A DNA stretch of 26,902 bases, from assembly GCA_031405895.1 (NCBI GenBank), contig JANOFL010000402.1, forward strand, positions 1-26,902, written 5' to 3'. The translations under genes were made by a program, and so were the position numbers. The notes beneath the pieces were generated by a model. The model was not told the origin of the DNA and searched no databases. It worked only from the letters and a program-made list of their open reading frames with translations. Below, in pieces: positions 8,370 to 16,208 of the stretch. Source of the stretch: BJ22 sp031405895. GTDB taxonomy: Bacteria; Planctomycetota; Planctomycetia; Pirellulales; Pirellulaceae. Within the stretch, counting starts at the first letter, position 1. Every line of letters starts with the position of its first letter.

Positions 8370-10145
8370 CTACTTTACTGGCTTCGTGTGGCCGGTGATC
8401 CAGTCGCCGATGATCTTCAGGGAGTCCGGATTCCAGGTCTCCTGAATCGTAAAGTACTCGCCCATCGCACCGGTTTCGCATTTCTGGAAGAGGTGGTTGA
8501 GTCCTTCCACGACAACGGTTTCGAAGTCCTGGTTGCCGCCCGTGGTCAGGGCCTTCCGGATCTCGGGCATGTTCAGGTCGGGCAGGACCTGGGTGTCTTT
8601 GGAGCCGATGATCGCCAGAACCGGGCACTTGATGTCGGCCAGGGCGGGCCGCGGGTCGTACTTCAGAAAGAACTGCATCCAGTCGCTTTTCAGCCGGTCC
8701 ACTTCGTTCTCGATCCCGGCCCGCAGGTTTTTTCCGGCCACTTCCCGGGCGGCTTCGGGCAGGGTCTGGATAGCCTTCTCCAGAGCTGCGTGGATCAGTT
8801 CGGTGAGGTCTTCTCCCGGCGCGGCATTGACGGCAACGTCGACGAACTTCCGGTTGAGAGTCAGGGCAAAGGCCAGATCGGCTTCGGGAACTCCAGCCGC
8901 CCGCAACATGGCTTCGGTCTGCGACCTCGTGATCTCGGCCCCCGGAACACCCGTCGCGGCGAGGAGTACGACAAAGGCGACGTCGTCCCGCAACCCGACC
9001 ACCATCGGCGCAACCAGGCCGCCTTCGCTGTGTCCGGCCAGTCCGATCTGTTCCGGATCGATCCGGGGGTGCGTCGCAAGAAAACCAACAGCCGCCGAGG
9101 CGTCCCGGGCAAACGCTTCCGTGGTGGAATCTTCAAAGGCCCCGGTCGACTTGCCAAATCCCCGGTCATCGTAGCGCAGCACGGCAATCCCGCGCCGGGT
9201 CAGGTAGTCGGCCAGAACCAGAAACGGCTTGTGCTCCATCAGCGACTCGTCGCGGTCCTGCGGCCCGGAACCGCTGATCAGAACCACCACCGGATGCCGA
9301 CCAGGGCCTTTGGGAATCGTCAAGGTGCCAGCCAGCGCGAGGGCATCGGCGCTGTTATCAAAAGTCACTTCTTCGGCGTCGTAGGGAAACGGCCCAACAG
9401 GACGTTGTGGCCTGTTCTCCCAAACATGTTCCGAGCTGTACTCCACGGGCTGTCGTTTGAGCGTCAAAGGGACGTCACGACCGCCCTGGCTCCAGATCCC
9501 CTCGGCCGAGTCGCCAGCCGTGTTCAGCTTTCCGGAATAAGTCAGCTTGATGGCCGGGATCTCGAAGCTGATGGTTCCCTCGCTGATCGACGAGGTCCCT
9601 TCAAAGCCGGTCCGGCCTTCCGTGATGCTGTCAAACCGGGCTGCCGGCTCACCGGACTTTGCCGTCCCGACCCGGAATTGCATTACGGGTTCCATGATTC
9701 CCAGCTGCAGCTTGCCAACCCAGGCTTCCCGGAACACGAAATCGTCCGGGGCCATGGCTTCTGGCTGAGGCTCCGCGCCTTCCGGTGCGCGTACGAGAGT
9801 CAGCGGCAGGTCTTTGCCTGACTGGCTGAAGATGCCCTCACAACGCTTGCCGCTTGCAGCGACCTTCCCTTTGAATTCGGCTCCGATCCCGGGAATGGAA
9901 AAGCTCAGCGAGGATTCGTCGCTGGTGATACTCTGCAGCGGCACTTTCGTATCACCCTGGTCGGGGCTCCGCAGCTCGCCGCTCAGCGCCCCCTCCAGCG
10001 AGTGGATGTCGATCTCGAGGCGCAGCAGGGCGGTCGCCGCGTGGAGGGTTCCTTTCCAGCGGACCGTTGGCGGCTCCTGCCCCGATACCGCAGACGAAAG
10101 AACAGTGAGGGCAACCAGCTGGTACAGCAACTGGTTCCGGATCAT
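8370..10145 (-). CDS. Exported alpha/beta hydrolase with duplicated N-terminal domain
   Basis: 591 residues from ATG 10145, which has GAGGA 7 nt upstream; an upstream in-frame start at 10187 would add 14 residues before the signal peptide. The signal peptide ends near SAVSGQ. Two tandem beta-rich modules follow, each ending in the same phrase (GIFSQSGKDLPLTL and GIWSQGGRDVPLTL). Then comes an alpha/beta hydrolase fold: oxyanion region LISGSGPQDRD, nucleophile elbow GHSEGG (Ser373), acid in IIGSKDTQV and base in EGLNHLFQ. The complete Ser-Asp-His triad predicts an active periplasmic or secreted esterase or peptidase; the substrate cannot be read from sequence. It is divergent from the MarR-GNAT gene, with 153 bp between the starts, so shared regulation is plausible. 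Confidence 0.88.
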   Translation of the reverse strand: MIRNQLLYQLVALTVLSSAVSGQEPPTVRWKGTLHAATALLRLEIDIHSLEGALSGELRSPDQGDTKVPLQSITSDESSLSFSIPGIGAEFKGKVAASGKRCEGIFSQSGKDLPLTLVRAPEGAEPQPEAMAPDDFVFREAWVGKLQLGIMEPVMQFRVGTAKSGEPAARFDSITEGRTGFEGTSSISEGTISFEIPAIKLTYSGKLNTAGDSAEGIWSQGGRDVPLTLKRQPVEYSSEHVWENRPQRPVGPFPYDAEEVTFDNSADALALAGTLTIPKGPGRHPVVVLISGSGPQDRDESLMEHKPFLVLADYLTRRGIAVLRYDDRGFGKSTGAFEDSTTEAFARDASAAVGFLATHPRIDPEQIGLAGHSEGGLVAPMVVGLRDDVAFVVLLAATGVPGAEITRSQTEAMLRAAGVPEADLAFALTLNRKFVDVAVNAAPGEDLTELIHAALEKAIQTLPEAAREVAGKNLRAGIENEVDRLKSDWMQFFLKYDPRPALADIKCPVLAIIGSKDTQVLPDLNMPEIRKALTTGGNQDFETVVVEGLNHLFQKCETGAMGEYFTIQETWNPDSLKIIGDWITGHTKPVK

Positions 10146-10259
10146 CCGGGATTCCTCGCAAGAATGGGTCTGCCTGGCAAACGGCACCCCGGCCTGTCAC
10201 AATCCCGTGAGCCGGCCGCGGGGCGGTCAACACTGGCCCCAGCCTGGCAGATTCACATT

Positions 10260-10298
10260 TAGTTGTCAATCGCAACTACTTGGTTGATAATCACATAG
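10260..10298 (+). promoter_or_regulatory. Promoter and operator of the MarR-GNAT gene, predicted leaderless
   Basis: TTGTCA (10263-10268), a 17-nt spacer and GATAAT (10286-10291) form a good sigma-70-type promoter. The -10 ends 7 nt before ATG 10299, so transcription should begin at or next to the start codon; no Shine-Dalgarno sequence is present. TAGTTG and CAACTA (10260-10265, 10273-10278) are inverted repeats over the -35. TGATAATCA (10285-10293) is a second small palindrome over the -10. Both are typical places for MarR autorepression. Confidence 0.6.
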
Positions 10299-11222
10299 AT
10301 GAACGACCCAACCACCCCGATTAACCAGATCCGCAAACACTCCCGGCAGCTGGTGCGCGAGCTGGGCGTGGTCAAAAACGTCTATCTGGGCACGGGTTAC
10401 ACGCTGTCCCAGTGCCATGTGCTGTTCGAACTGGCGGCCGGCCAGTCGGCCGGCCTGCTGGAGCTGGCCGGGAAACTGCTGTGGGACAAATCGAACACCA
10501 GCCGAACCGTCAAGAAACTGGTCGAACTGGGTTTGGTCAAAACCGAAAGAACTTCGACCGACGGCCGACAGAAGAAATTCAGTCTGACAGCCAAAGGGGA
10601 GCGGGCTCTTCGATCCACGACGGGCCTGGCCGACCAGCAAGTCGAGCAGGCACTTCAGCATCTCGGCAAGGAGCAACAGGATCAGGTCATTCGGGGCCTG
10701 CAGCTCTATGCGAACGCGCTGATGAAAAGCCGTTTGCAATCCGGTTTCACGATTCGCCCGATCCAGAAACGGGATAACACCTGGATTGGCCGTGTGATCC
10801 GCAATGTCATGACCGAGTTTCAGGCAGTCGGTGAAGGCTATTCCATCCATGATCCGGAAGTGGACGACATGTTTGCCCATTACCGGGAGAAGCGGGCGTG
10901 TTATTTCGTGATCGTGCGGGACCAGCAGGTCGTGGGTGGAGGTGGAATCGGACCGCTAAAAGGCGGCGACAAGTTGACCTGCGAATTGCGGAAGATGTTT
11001 TTCCAGCCGGCGTGCCGGGGAATCGGACTGGGCAGCCGGCTGCTGATGCTGTTGATGGACGCAGCCCGCAAGCGTGGATACCAGACGTGCTATCTGGAGA
11101 CACTTGAAAGGATGTGGCAGGCCCGCGAGCTCTATCGAAAAACCGGTTTCCAGCTGCTTGAGAGCCCAATGGGCAAGACCGGCCATTGCAGTTGTGATCG
11201 GTGGTACGTGCGGGAGCTGTAG
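10299..11222 (+). CDS. MarR-family regulator fused to GNAT acetyltransferase
   Basis: 307 residues. Residues ~1-145 are a MarR winged-helix domain: dimer helix, then LSQCHVLFEL, LAGKLLWDKSNTSRTVKKLV as recognition region, and a wing ending TSTDGRQKKFSLT. Residues ~150-307 are a GNAT domain starting FTIRPIQKRD. It has the acetyl-CoA loop ACRGIGLGSRLL and the C-terminal LYRKTGF motif. MarR-GNAT fusions are a known architecture in which the same protein can bind DNA and acetylate a small molecule or protein; the substrate here is unknown. The divergent exported hydrolase is the obvious candidate target besides the gene's own promoter. ATG 10299 is chosen because it fits both the domain start and the leaderless promoter geometry. 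Confidence 0.9.
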   Translation: MNDPTTPINQIRKHSRQLVRELGVVKNVYLGTGYTLSQCHVLFELAAGQSAGLLELAGKLLWDKSNTSRTVKKLVELGLVKTERTSTDGRQKKFSLTAKGERALRSTTGLADQQVEQALQHLGKEQQDQVIRGLQLYANALMKSRLQSGFTIRPIQKRDNTWIGRVIRNVMTEFQAVGEGYSIHDPEVDDMFAHYREKRACYFVIVRDQQVVGGGGIGPLKGGDKLTCELRKMFFQPACRGIGLGSRLLMLLMDAARKRGYQTCYLETLERMWQARELYRKTGFQLLESPMGKTGHCSCDRWYVREL

Positions 11223-11243
11223 CAGTGTTGCAGGGAAACTGCC

Positions 11244-11271
11244 GACAAAGCGGAGCTTCGTCGCCACGAAC
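11244..11271. repeat. Interspersed repeat, copy 1
   Basis: This 28-nt sequence contains AAAGCGGAGCTTCGTCGCC. It lies just 3' of the MarR-GNAT stop codon and recurs twice in tandem at 13451-13510. Confidence 0.7.
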
Positions 11272-11382
11272 GACACGGCCTGCCGGATCACGGGGAGACC
11301 GGCAAAGTGTGAAGCGCACACCCTTAGGCAGGCCTCAGCCAAGTGACGGGACAAAGAAGATTCCCTTGCCCAAACAATGGAC

Positions 11383-12507
11383 TTACGCGGCGCGGCGACG
11401 GGGCTGGTATTGGTCGGGCGGTGGGGCAGGCCGGCGGAACGTCAGGGGCGCGAAAGCTGGCCGGCTGGCTTCGTAGTCGGTCCGCCAGAGGCTCTGGGTC
11501 CGGTCGCACCAGGCGAGCAGGCGGGAGAGCTGGAGAAGTTCTTGCCGGTGATCCTGCGACGGTTCGTTTGCAGTTCTGGAAATGGCTTCCCGGTAAAGCT
11601 CCACCAGCCGGCTGACGATCCGGTCGAGGTCCACCGCCTCCCGCAGCAAAAGGCTGGTTCGCCGCGCATCTTCCGGATCGAAGCGGTCGATTTCCGCCGA
11701 GATCAGAGCGGGGACGAGTGGCCGCCCCAGCAGACGGCGGCCAAAGTTGCGGGGCTGTACATAGTCCAGGTTGCTGGTACCGACCATCGGACCGAGGCCG
11801 CGGGTGTCGCAGACGATTACGGCCGCGCCGGTTGCGATCGCTTCCGCCGCGCAACGTCCCTTGGCAAAGACCAGGTCGTAGTGCGACAGGAGCTCGCCAG
11901 GCTGATCGACGGGCCGGCCGACGGCCTGGCCCACGGCGTCCAGGCTGATGCCATGTCGCGCGCAGGTCGCCGCGAGCAGTCCGGCTTCGACGGAGGACAT
12001 GTAGTTGCTGAAGACGAGAGCCCGCCGCGGGCGGGCGGGCAGGGGCCCTTCGCGAAGCTGGAACTTCCGCAGGTCCACGCCGTTTGAGAGGACTTCGACT
12101 TCTTCCGGCTGGCGGCCTTCGCGGAGGACCAACCGCTCGGCCACCGTCTGGTCGACTGCGATCAGGCGGCGGATGCGGCGCATCGAAGGCGGTGCGTCGT
12201 GGTGCCAGGCCCAGTCATGGCAGACGTAGATCGCAGGCGTTTCGGGAAAGCGCAAAAGTGCCGTCGCCGTTGCCACGGAATGATGGCAGTGGAGGATGTC
12301 CGGCGCGACGCCCAGCTGGTCAAGGCTGTCCACGACGGGAATTGTGGCGTGCAGCAGCAACTCGGCCACGGCTCCCAGACGCGGCGAGTAGACCACCGGC
12401 CGGTGCCCCAGTTCCAGCAGCCGCAGCGCCAGATCCGCGACATACATTTCCGATCCGCAACGGTCGCGAAGCGCGTGGTTGGTGATCAGCACGCAGAGCG
12501 GCTTCAT
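11383..12507 (-). CDS. GT4-type glycosyltransferase
   Basis: 374 residues from ATG 12507. This start overlaps the upstream gene's stop in an ATGA arrangement and begins exactly at the Rossmann strand (CVLITNHALRDRCGSEMYVADLALRLLELGH). The longer open frame upstream to 12702 is a shadow of the preceding gene. Typical GT-B features follow: CHHSVATATALLRF and VCHDWAWHHD in the acceptor domain, an inter-domain VLSNGVDLRKF, then AKGRCAAEAIATGAAVIVCD, which matches the nucleotide-sugar-binding EX7E region of GT4 enzymes. The C-terminal ~60 residues are Arg- and Pro-rich. It is translationally coupled to the LmbE-like gene, suggesting both act on one glycan or glycolipid. Donor and acceptor are unknown. 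Confidence 0.83.
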   Translation of the reverse strand: MKPLCVLITNHALRDRCGSEMYVADLALRLLELGHRPVVYSPRLGAVAELLLHATIPVVDSLDQLGVAPDILHCHHSVATATALLRFPETPAIYVCHDWAWHHDAPPSMRRIRRLIAVDQTVAERLVLREGRQPEEVEVLSNGVDLRKFQLREGPLPARPRRALVFSNYMSSVEAGLLAATCARHGISLDAVGQAVGRPVDQPGELLSHYDLVFAKGRCAAEAIATGAAVIVCDTRGLGPMVGTSNLDYVQPRNFGRRLLGRPLVPALISAEIDRFDPEDARRTSLLLREAVDLDRIVSRLVELYREAISRTANEPSQDHRQELLQLSRLLAWCDRTQSLWRTDYEASRPAFAPLTFRRPAPPPDQYQPRRRAA

Positions 12508-13289
12508 GCGGCCGGCCTTCCCGCGCGCAGGCTTTCCAGGATCGGCCAGACATGTTCCTGGTAGCGGACGACGCGCTGATAGACGCCGGCCTGGACTTGT
12601 CGTTCGCCATGTCGTTCGTAAGCAGGGGTATCGCTCCCGGCGGGGGGATCGGCTGCCGATGTTTCCAGCAACAGCTCGTGCCGGAAGGCTTCGCGGCCCC
12701 ACGCATCCAGGGCAAAACGGACCTCGTGTTCGAGTCCACGATAGTTCCCGGCGGCACGCAGCTTGCGTTGCCAGAGGGAGTCGTCGAGCTGTCCGTGCAG
12801 GGCGACCAGGGGATGGTTCTCAGGAGCCTGACGTGGATCGCACTCCAGACTGAACGCCAGGTTCCGGATGGAGCGGCCCGTGCGCGATTCAGTGAGATGA
12901 ATAGCCTGGTCGATCACGCCCCGCCACAAGTCGTGGGCCATGATGCCGCCCTCCCTCGCGTCACCAACAACCAGTTCGATGTCGTGTTCGACCCAGTCGC
13001 GTGCGAGGCGGTCGGCGATCCGCAGAAAAATTCCGGCGTTGCCGGCGAGGACTTCGGCGTACAGCGACTGGTCGGTTGTCAGGCCAAACTGACTGGCGAC
13101 ACGCGAACCGGTTTGCCGGACTATTACGGCGGTTGAAGCCAGCCGCGGGTTGTTGGTTCTGCCCGATCCATCGGTCAGCACCGACACCAGCGGCTGGTGC
13201 TCCGTCATCCATCCGAAGACCCGGATTTCATGGCCGGGATGCGCAATCGCCAGCGCACATCGACAGATCGCAATGCTGGCCTCGCTCAT
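12504..13289 (-). CDS. Putative LmbE/PIG-L-like enzyme with AHPGHE motif
   Basis: 261 residues. Near the N-terminus lies AHPGHE (16-21), followed by VSVLTDGSGR. A later GDAREGGIMAHDLW holds a His at about 119. This spacing resembles LmbE/PIG-L zinc deacetylases, where AHPDDE supplies His, Asp and Glu ligands and a later His completes the site; here the Asp-Asp pair is replaced by Gly-His. I therefore infer a divergent member of that fold, with possible loss or change of the metal site. ATG 13289 is the only ATG after an in-frame TAG near 13351, and no clear ribosome binding site precedes it. It is the first gene of a two-gene operon, overlapping the GT4 start by 4 bp. An unrelated Rossmann-like enzyme cannot be excluded. 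Confidence 0.7.
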   Translation of the reverse strand: MSEASIAICRCALAIAHPGHEIRVFGWMTEHQPLVSVLTDGSGRTNNPRLASTAVIVRQTGSRVASQFGLTTDQSLYAEVLAGNAGIFLRIADRLARDWVEHDIELVVGDAREGGIMAHDLWRGVIDQAIHLTESRTGRSIRNLAFSLECDPRQAPENHPLVALHGQLDDSLWQRKLRAAGNYRGLEHEVRFALDAWGREAFRHELLLETSAADPPAGSDTPAYERHGERQVQAGVYQRVVRYQEHVWPILESLRAGRPAA

Positions 13290-13450
13290 CAGGCAGTTGG
13301 CGCGGTTTTCAGGCTGGATCGTCGATTGGAAAAATCGGGGCGGAGGATGCTAGGAGCCTTGTGCTGGCGACGGAAGTGCAGTTTGAGACTGTTGTGCCTG
13401 GAGGGTGCGATTCGCGGGGTGCGCCCTTGGCGAAATGGGGAGAAATGACC

Positions 13451-13510
13451 GACAAAGCGGGAGCTTCGTCGCCACGAACCACGACAAAGCGGAGCTTCAT
13501 CGCCACGTTC
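13451..13510. repeat. Interspersed repeat, copies 2 and 3 in tandem
   Basis: 13451-13479 has one inserted G relative to copy 1 at 11244-11271. 13483-13510 differs from copy 1 at two or three bases. The second unit abuts the stop codon of the ABC permease at 13511. The 221-bp gap between 13290 and 13510 holds nothing else that I recognise. Confidence 0.7.
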
Positions 13511-14326
13511 TCAAGCAGCGGGAAAGTCTTTGCGCGAATGGACGGCAAGCGCCGCCAGCCAGCAAGCGGAGCCAAAGGCAGTGAGGACCAGGATGGGTAC
13601 GACGGGCCAGCTGGAATGCCGGACCGCATCGACTGGCCGGAACCAGTGCAACAAGCCGAGGAAGTTGACACGCGAAATCGCGGGCAGGAATGGTTCGACA
13701 AAATTGAGCGTGGCCGAGACAAGGGCCACCGCCACGACGATCCCGATCGCCAGGCTGCGCCGGCTGCTCAGAACACCGGCCAGCGCCGTCAGGCCCCCGA
13801 CGGCCAGGTGCAGGGCCAGCAGGTTAACGGACACCGGATCATAACGCGCAACGTGGACTTCATCCGTGGGCGGAAACGCCAGCGTCCCCACGAGTATCCC
13901 GGCGAGCGGGCAGGCAGCCAGCAGCCCGGCCGCGCCGGCCCAGACAAGGGTCGTCGAGACAAACACCGTCGAGCGGCGCACCGGCAGCGAATAAAGCAGA
14001 TCCGCTGTGCCCTGTTCTTCTTCGCCGACCGTCACGCGGGAAACGATGGCAATGATCGTGCCCCAGCCCGCGGCCAACACGACGAGATGGGTGAAGCTGA
14101 CGGCGTAGAGGACAGCTGAAGAGACTTCGCCTTCGACACTGACACCGAAGCTGACTTCCAGCATTCGGTGCAGGAACTCAATCCGCGACAGAAAATCCAG
14201 CACCTCAGCGCCCATGTTCTGCATGGCCCAGACAAACAGGACGACGAAGCCGACCGTACCAAGGCAGGCGAGGACCACGGCGAAGGCCGAATCCCGGGCC
14301 GTCTTGCGAAAGATGGCAAGGTTCAA
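13511..14326 (-). CDS. ABC-2-type transporter permease
   Basis: 271 residues from a TTG start at 14326, chosen because GGGAGGG lies about 9 nt upstream and there is no better ATG. Six hydrophobic segments are visible: ~15-36, 66-95, 118-146, 165-186, 190-210 and 235-262. The cytosolic loop VSRVTVGEEEQGTADLLYSLPVRR between segments 2 and 3 is characteristic of ABC-2 permeases paired with ATP-binding subunits. The ATPase gene lies immediately upstream on the same strand, separated by 103 bp that contain half of an inverted repeat, so the two are probably co-transcribed. The pair is likely an exporter; the cargo is not readable. Confidence 0.88.
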   Translation of the reverse strand: MNLAIFRKTARDSAFAVVLACLGTVGFVVLFVWAMQNMGAEVLDFLSRIEFLHRMLEVSFGVSVEGEVSSAVLYAVSFTHLVVLAAGWGTIIAIVSRVTVGEEEQGTADLLYSLPVRRSTVFVSTTLVWAGAAGLLAACPLAGILVGTLAFPPTDEVHVARYDPVSVNLLALHLAVGGLTALAGVLSSRRSLAIGIVVAVALVSATLNFVEPFLPAISRVNFLGLLHWFRPVDAVRHSSWPVVPILVLTAFGSACWLAALAVHSRKDFPAA

Positions 14327-14377
14327 CGCGGATCCCTCCCGGCTTTGGCCAGCAGGCAGCCTTCACCCCCTGAACCT

Positions 14378-14497
14378 GGGCTGATAAAAATTGAGCCTGA
14401 GGCGCTAGCCGACAACGCTAATTCAACCATTAACTCTCACACTCATGGGAATCGGCCAGCGCCTCAGGCTCACAAGAATTCGCCGTTTTATCAGCCC
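14378..14497. repeat. 120-bp inverted repeat overlapping the ABC ATPase 3' end
   Basis: GAGCCTGAGGCGCTAGCCGA (14393-14412) faces its reverse complement at 14452-14471 with one mismatch, around a 39-nt spacer. Outer arms GGGCTGATAAAA (14378-14389) and TTTTATCAGCCC (14486-14497) are exact complements. The right half encodes the last ~15 residues of the ATPase. Transcribed, the region would fold into a long hairpin inside the ATPase-permease operon. Confidence 0.85.
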
Positions 14498-15392
14498 TCC
14501 CTGAACCCGGTATTGGTGCCGCGTAATAGGTCAGAAAAAGGTCTTCCAGTCCAGGCCGGTCGATGATCACGTCGTCAACCGCCAGACCTCCCAGCCAGGC
14601 GAGCAGGCCAGCGATGGGGCCGCGCCAGGTCCCAGTGACTTCGTTCGACTGGCGGGCCTGTTCGATGAACCCTTCCGGCCACTGGTCCAGCGGCTGGACG
14701 CCAGGTGAAAACCGGATCTCGACCCGCCGCAAGGCCCGTTCGCGCAGGACTTCAATCCGTTCCTGTTCGATCACGAGTCCATCGCGAAGGATGATCACGT
14801 CGTCGCACAGCTCTTCGACTTCATTCAGGGTATGGCTGGAGAAAAGAACGGTCCGGCCTTCTGCCACCACCCGCCGCAACTCCGCGAACAGAACCTGACG
14901 GACGAGCGGGTCGAGGCCACTGGTGGGTTCGTCGAGCACCAGCAGCGCCGGTCCGTGCATCAGTGCCTGGATCAGACCCAGTTTCTGTTTCATGCCGGTC
15001 GAGCATTTGCGGACCGGTCGCGCAAGATCCAGATCCAGGGCCTCGGCCAGCCGGAGCATTTCGCGCCGGCACTCGCGCCGTCGTGCCGCGGCAAGGAACT
15101 CAAGCGTCCGCCGGCCGGTCAGCCCAGGATAGAAGCGGACCTCGCCCGCCAGATAGCCCACTTCGGCGCGCAACCGGTGGCCGAGCGACAGCGCGGGCTG
15201 TCCGAACAACAGCGCCTTGCCGGAGGAAGCGCCGAGCAATCCCAGCAGGATCCGGATGGTCGTTGACTTGCCGGCACCGTTGGGGCCGAGAAATCCGGTC
15301 AGCCGGCCGCGGGCGACACGCAGCCCGATACCGTGGAGCACTTCCCGCGGCCCGTAGGACTTGCGCAGTTCGGTGGTTTCAACCGGGTACAT
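14430..15392 (-). CDS. ABC transporter ATP-binding protein
   Basis: 320 residues. Walker A is GPNGAGKST (36-44), the Q-loop region lies near residue 80, the signature is CSTGMKQKLG (130-139, an STGMK variant common in ABC-2 exporters), Walker B is LLVLDEP (150-156) with a D-loop SGLD, and the switch His is H187 (FSSH). The C-terminal third is the accessory domain typical of CcmA/NatA-like subunits. The last residues (SCEPEALADSHECES) come from an inverted repeat and are unlikely to be functional. It pairs with the permease downstream and is divergent from padR, with 186 bp between the starts, which suggests PadR control. A GGAGG lies somewhat far (about 15 nt) from ATG 15392. Confidence 0.92.
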   Translation of the reverse strand: MYPVETTELRKSYGPREVLHGIGLRVARGRLTGFLGPNGAGKSTTIRILLGLLGASSGKALLFGQPALSLGHRLRAEVGYLAGEVRFYPGLTGRRTLEFLAAARRRECRREMLRLAEALDLDLARPVRKCSTGMKQKLGLIQALMHGPALLVLDEPTSGLDPLVRQVLFAELRRVVAEGRTVLFSSHTLNEVEELCDDVIILRDGLVIEQERIEVLRERALRRVEIRFSPGVQPLDQWPEGFIEQARQSNEVTGTWRGPIAGLLAWLGGLAVDDVIIDRPGLEDLFLTYYAAPIPGSGRADKTANSCEPEALADSHECES

Positions 15393-15438
15393 CGGCCGGA
15401 ACGGCTCCCTCCGCGGATGTGAGTCGCCGCCCGCATGT

Positions 15439-15454
15439 CCAGTTCAGGAACTGG
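15439..15454. promoter_or_regulatory. Palindrome CCAGTTC-AG-GAACTGG in the divergent ABC/padR region
   Basis: Perfect 7-bp arms with a 2-bp centre lie 47 bp upstream of the ABC ATPase start. It could be an operator for the exporter genes; it does not match the CGA-N-TCG palindromes at padR and the S41 gene. Confidence 0.4.
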
Positions 15455-15542
15455 TTCGGGCCAGCACCCGCGATTCTACGGTTATTTTCCGGCCGGCTGC
15501 CGGCTGGCCTGCACGACCGGCCGCCCAGCTGCTGGTGCCGGC

Positions 15543-15578
15543 TTGTCGCTGGTTAGTGCGAATCGTACTATAAATCGG
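15543..15578 (+). promoter_or_regulatory. padR promoter with overlapping operator, predicted leaderless
   Basis: TTGTCG (15543-15548), a 17-nt spacer and TACTAT (15566-15571) form the promoter. The -10 ends 7 nt before ATG 15579 and no Shine-Dalgarno is visible. TAGTGCGAATCGTACTA (15554-15570) is a 17-nt palindrome with a single mismatched pair, covering the spacer and most of the -10. Its core CGA-N-TCG recurs at the S41 peptidase promoter. Confidence 0.65.
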
Positions 15579-16169
15579 ATGAGCCACCGTCATCGCAGCC
15601 GGACGAAGCCGCAGGCCGGCACCACGGACGACAGTCTTTCCGAACTGGAAGGCTTTGTGGTGGGGATCGCCCATGACAAGGGGCCCTGCACGGCCTATCA
15701 GATCCGCCAGCGGCTGGCGCAGTCGCCATCGACGCAGTGGAGCGGCAGCGCCGGGGCCGTCTATCCGCTGGTGCGCAAGCTGGTGCGGCTGGGATTGCTG
15801 AAATCTGTCGGCGCTGCCGGGACCCGCGGCGACCGGTACATCGCCACTCCGAAGGGGGTCGAAGCCTTGCGGCGCTGGATTGGGCCGCCGTTGCCCGGTG
15901 TCGCCCAGACAGTGTCCTGCGACCCGCTTCGTTCGCGCGCCGCGATGCTGATGGTCCTCTCGCCGAAGGAACGCCGCGCCTGGGTCAAGGCGGCGCTGGC
16001 TGCGCTGGATGACCTCGAGACCGAGGTCGAGGCCTGGCATGCTGGCCAGCCTGGGCCGGTCGCCGGACTGCTGACGCTGGCTGGCCGGGCGGACATCGCC
16101 GCGCGACGCAGCTGGATCAAACGGATCGAAGAACTGCTGGCTGACCGGGGTCCCGGGAAGAAAACCTGA
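15579..16169 (+). CDS. PadR-family transcriptional regulator
   Basis: 196 residues from ATG 15579; the open frame extends 48 codons further upstream, but those would be transcribed only from before the promoter described at 15543. After a basic N-terminus (SHRHRSRTKP) comes the PadR winged helix: LEGFVVGIAHDKGPCTAYQIRQRL, the typical GAVYPLVRKLVRLGLLKSV recognition segment, and the wing RGDRYIATPKGVEALRRWI. The helical C-terminal part (about 100-190) matches the dimerisation region of PadR-s2-type proteins. PadR proteins commonly repress adjacent transporter genes and themselves. Here the divergent ABC-2 exporter and the downstream S41 gene are candidate targets. Confidence 0.9.
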   Translation: MSHRHRSRTKPQAGTTDDSLSELEGFVVGIAHDKGPCTAYQIRQRLAQSPSTQWSGSAGAVYPLVRKLVRLGLLKSVGAAGTRGDRYIATPKGVEALRRWIGPPLPGVAQTVSCDPLRSRAAMLMVLSPKERRAWVKAALAALDDLETEVEAWHAGQPGPVAGLLTLAGRADIAARRSWIKRIEELLADRGPGKKT

Positions 16170-16208
16170 GACTGTCGCATGGCGTTGGCGAACGGCGGCG
16201 GCCGGGTT

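Noticed and set aside
8133..9821. Plus-strand open frame of 562 residues
   Set aside because: It is antisense to the alpha/beta hydrolase gene, which has a signal peptide, a catalytic triad and a ribosome binding site.
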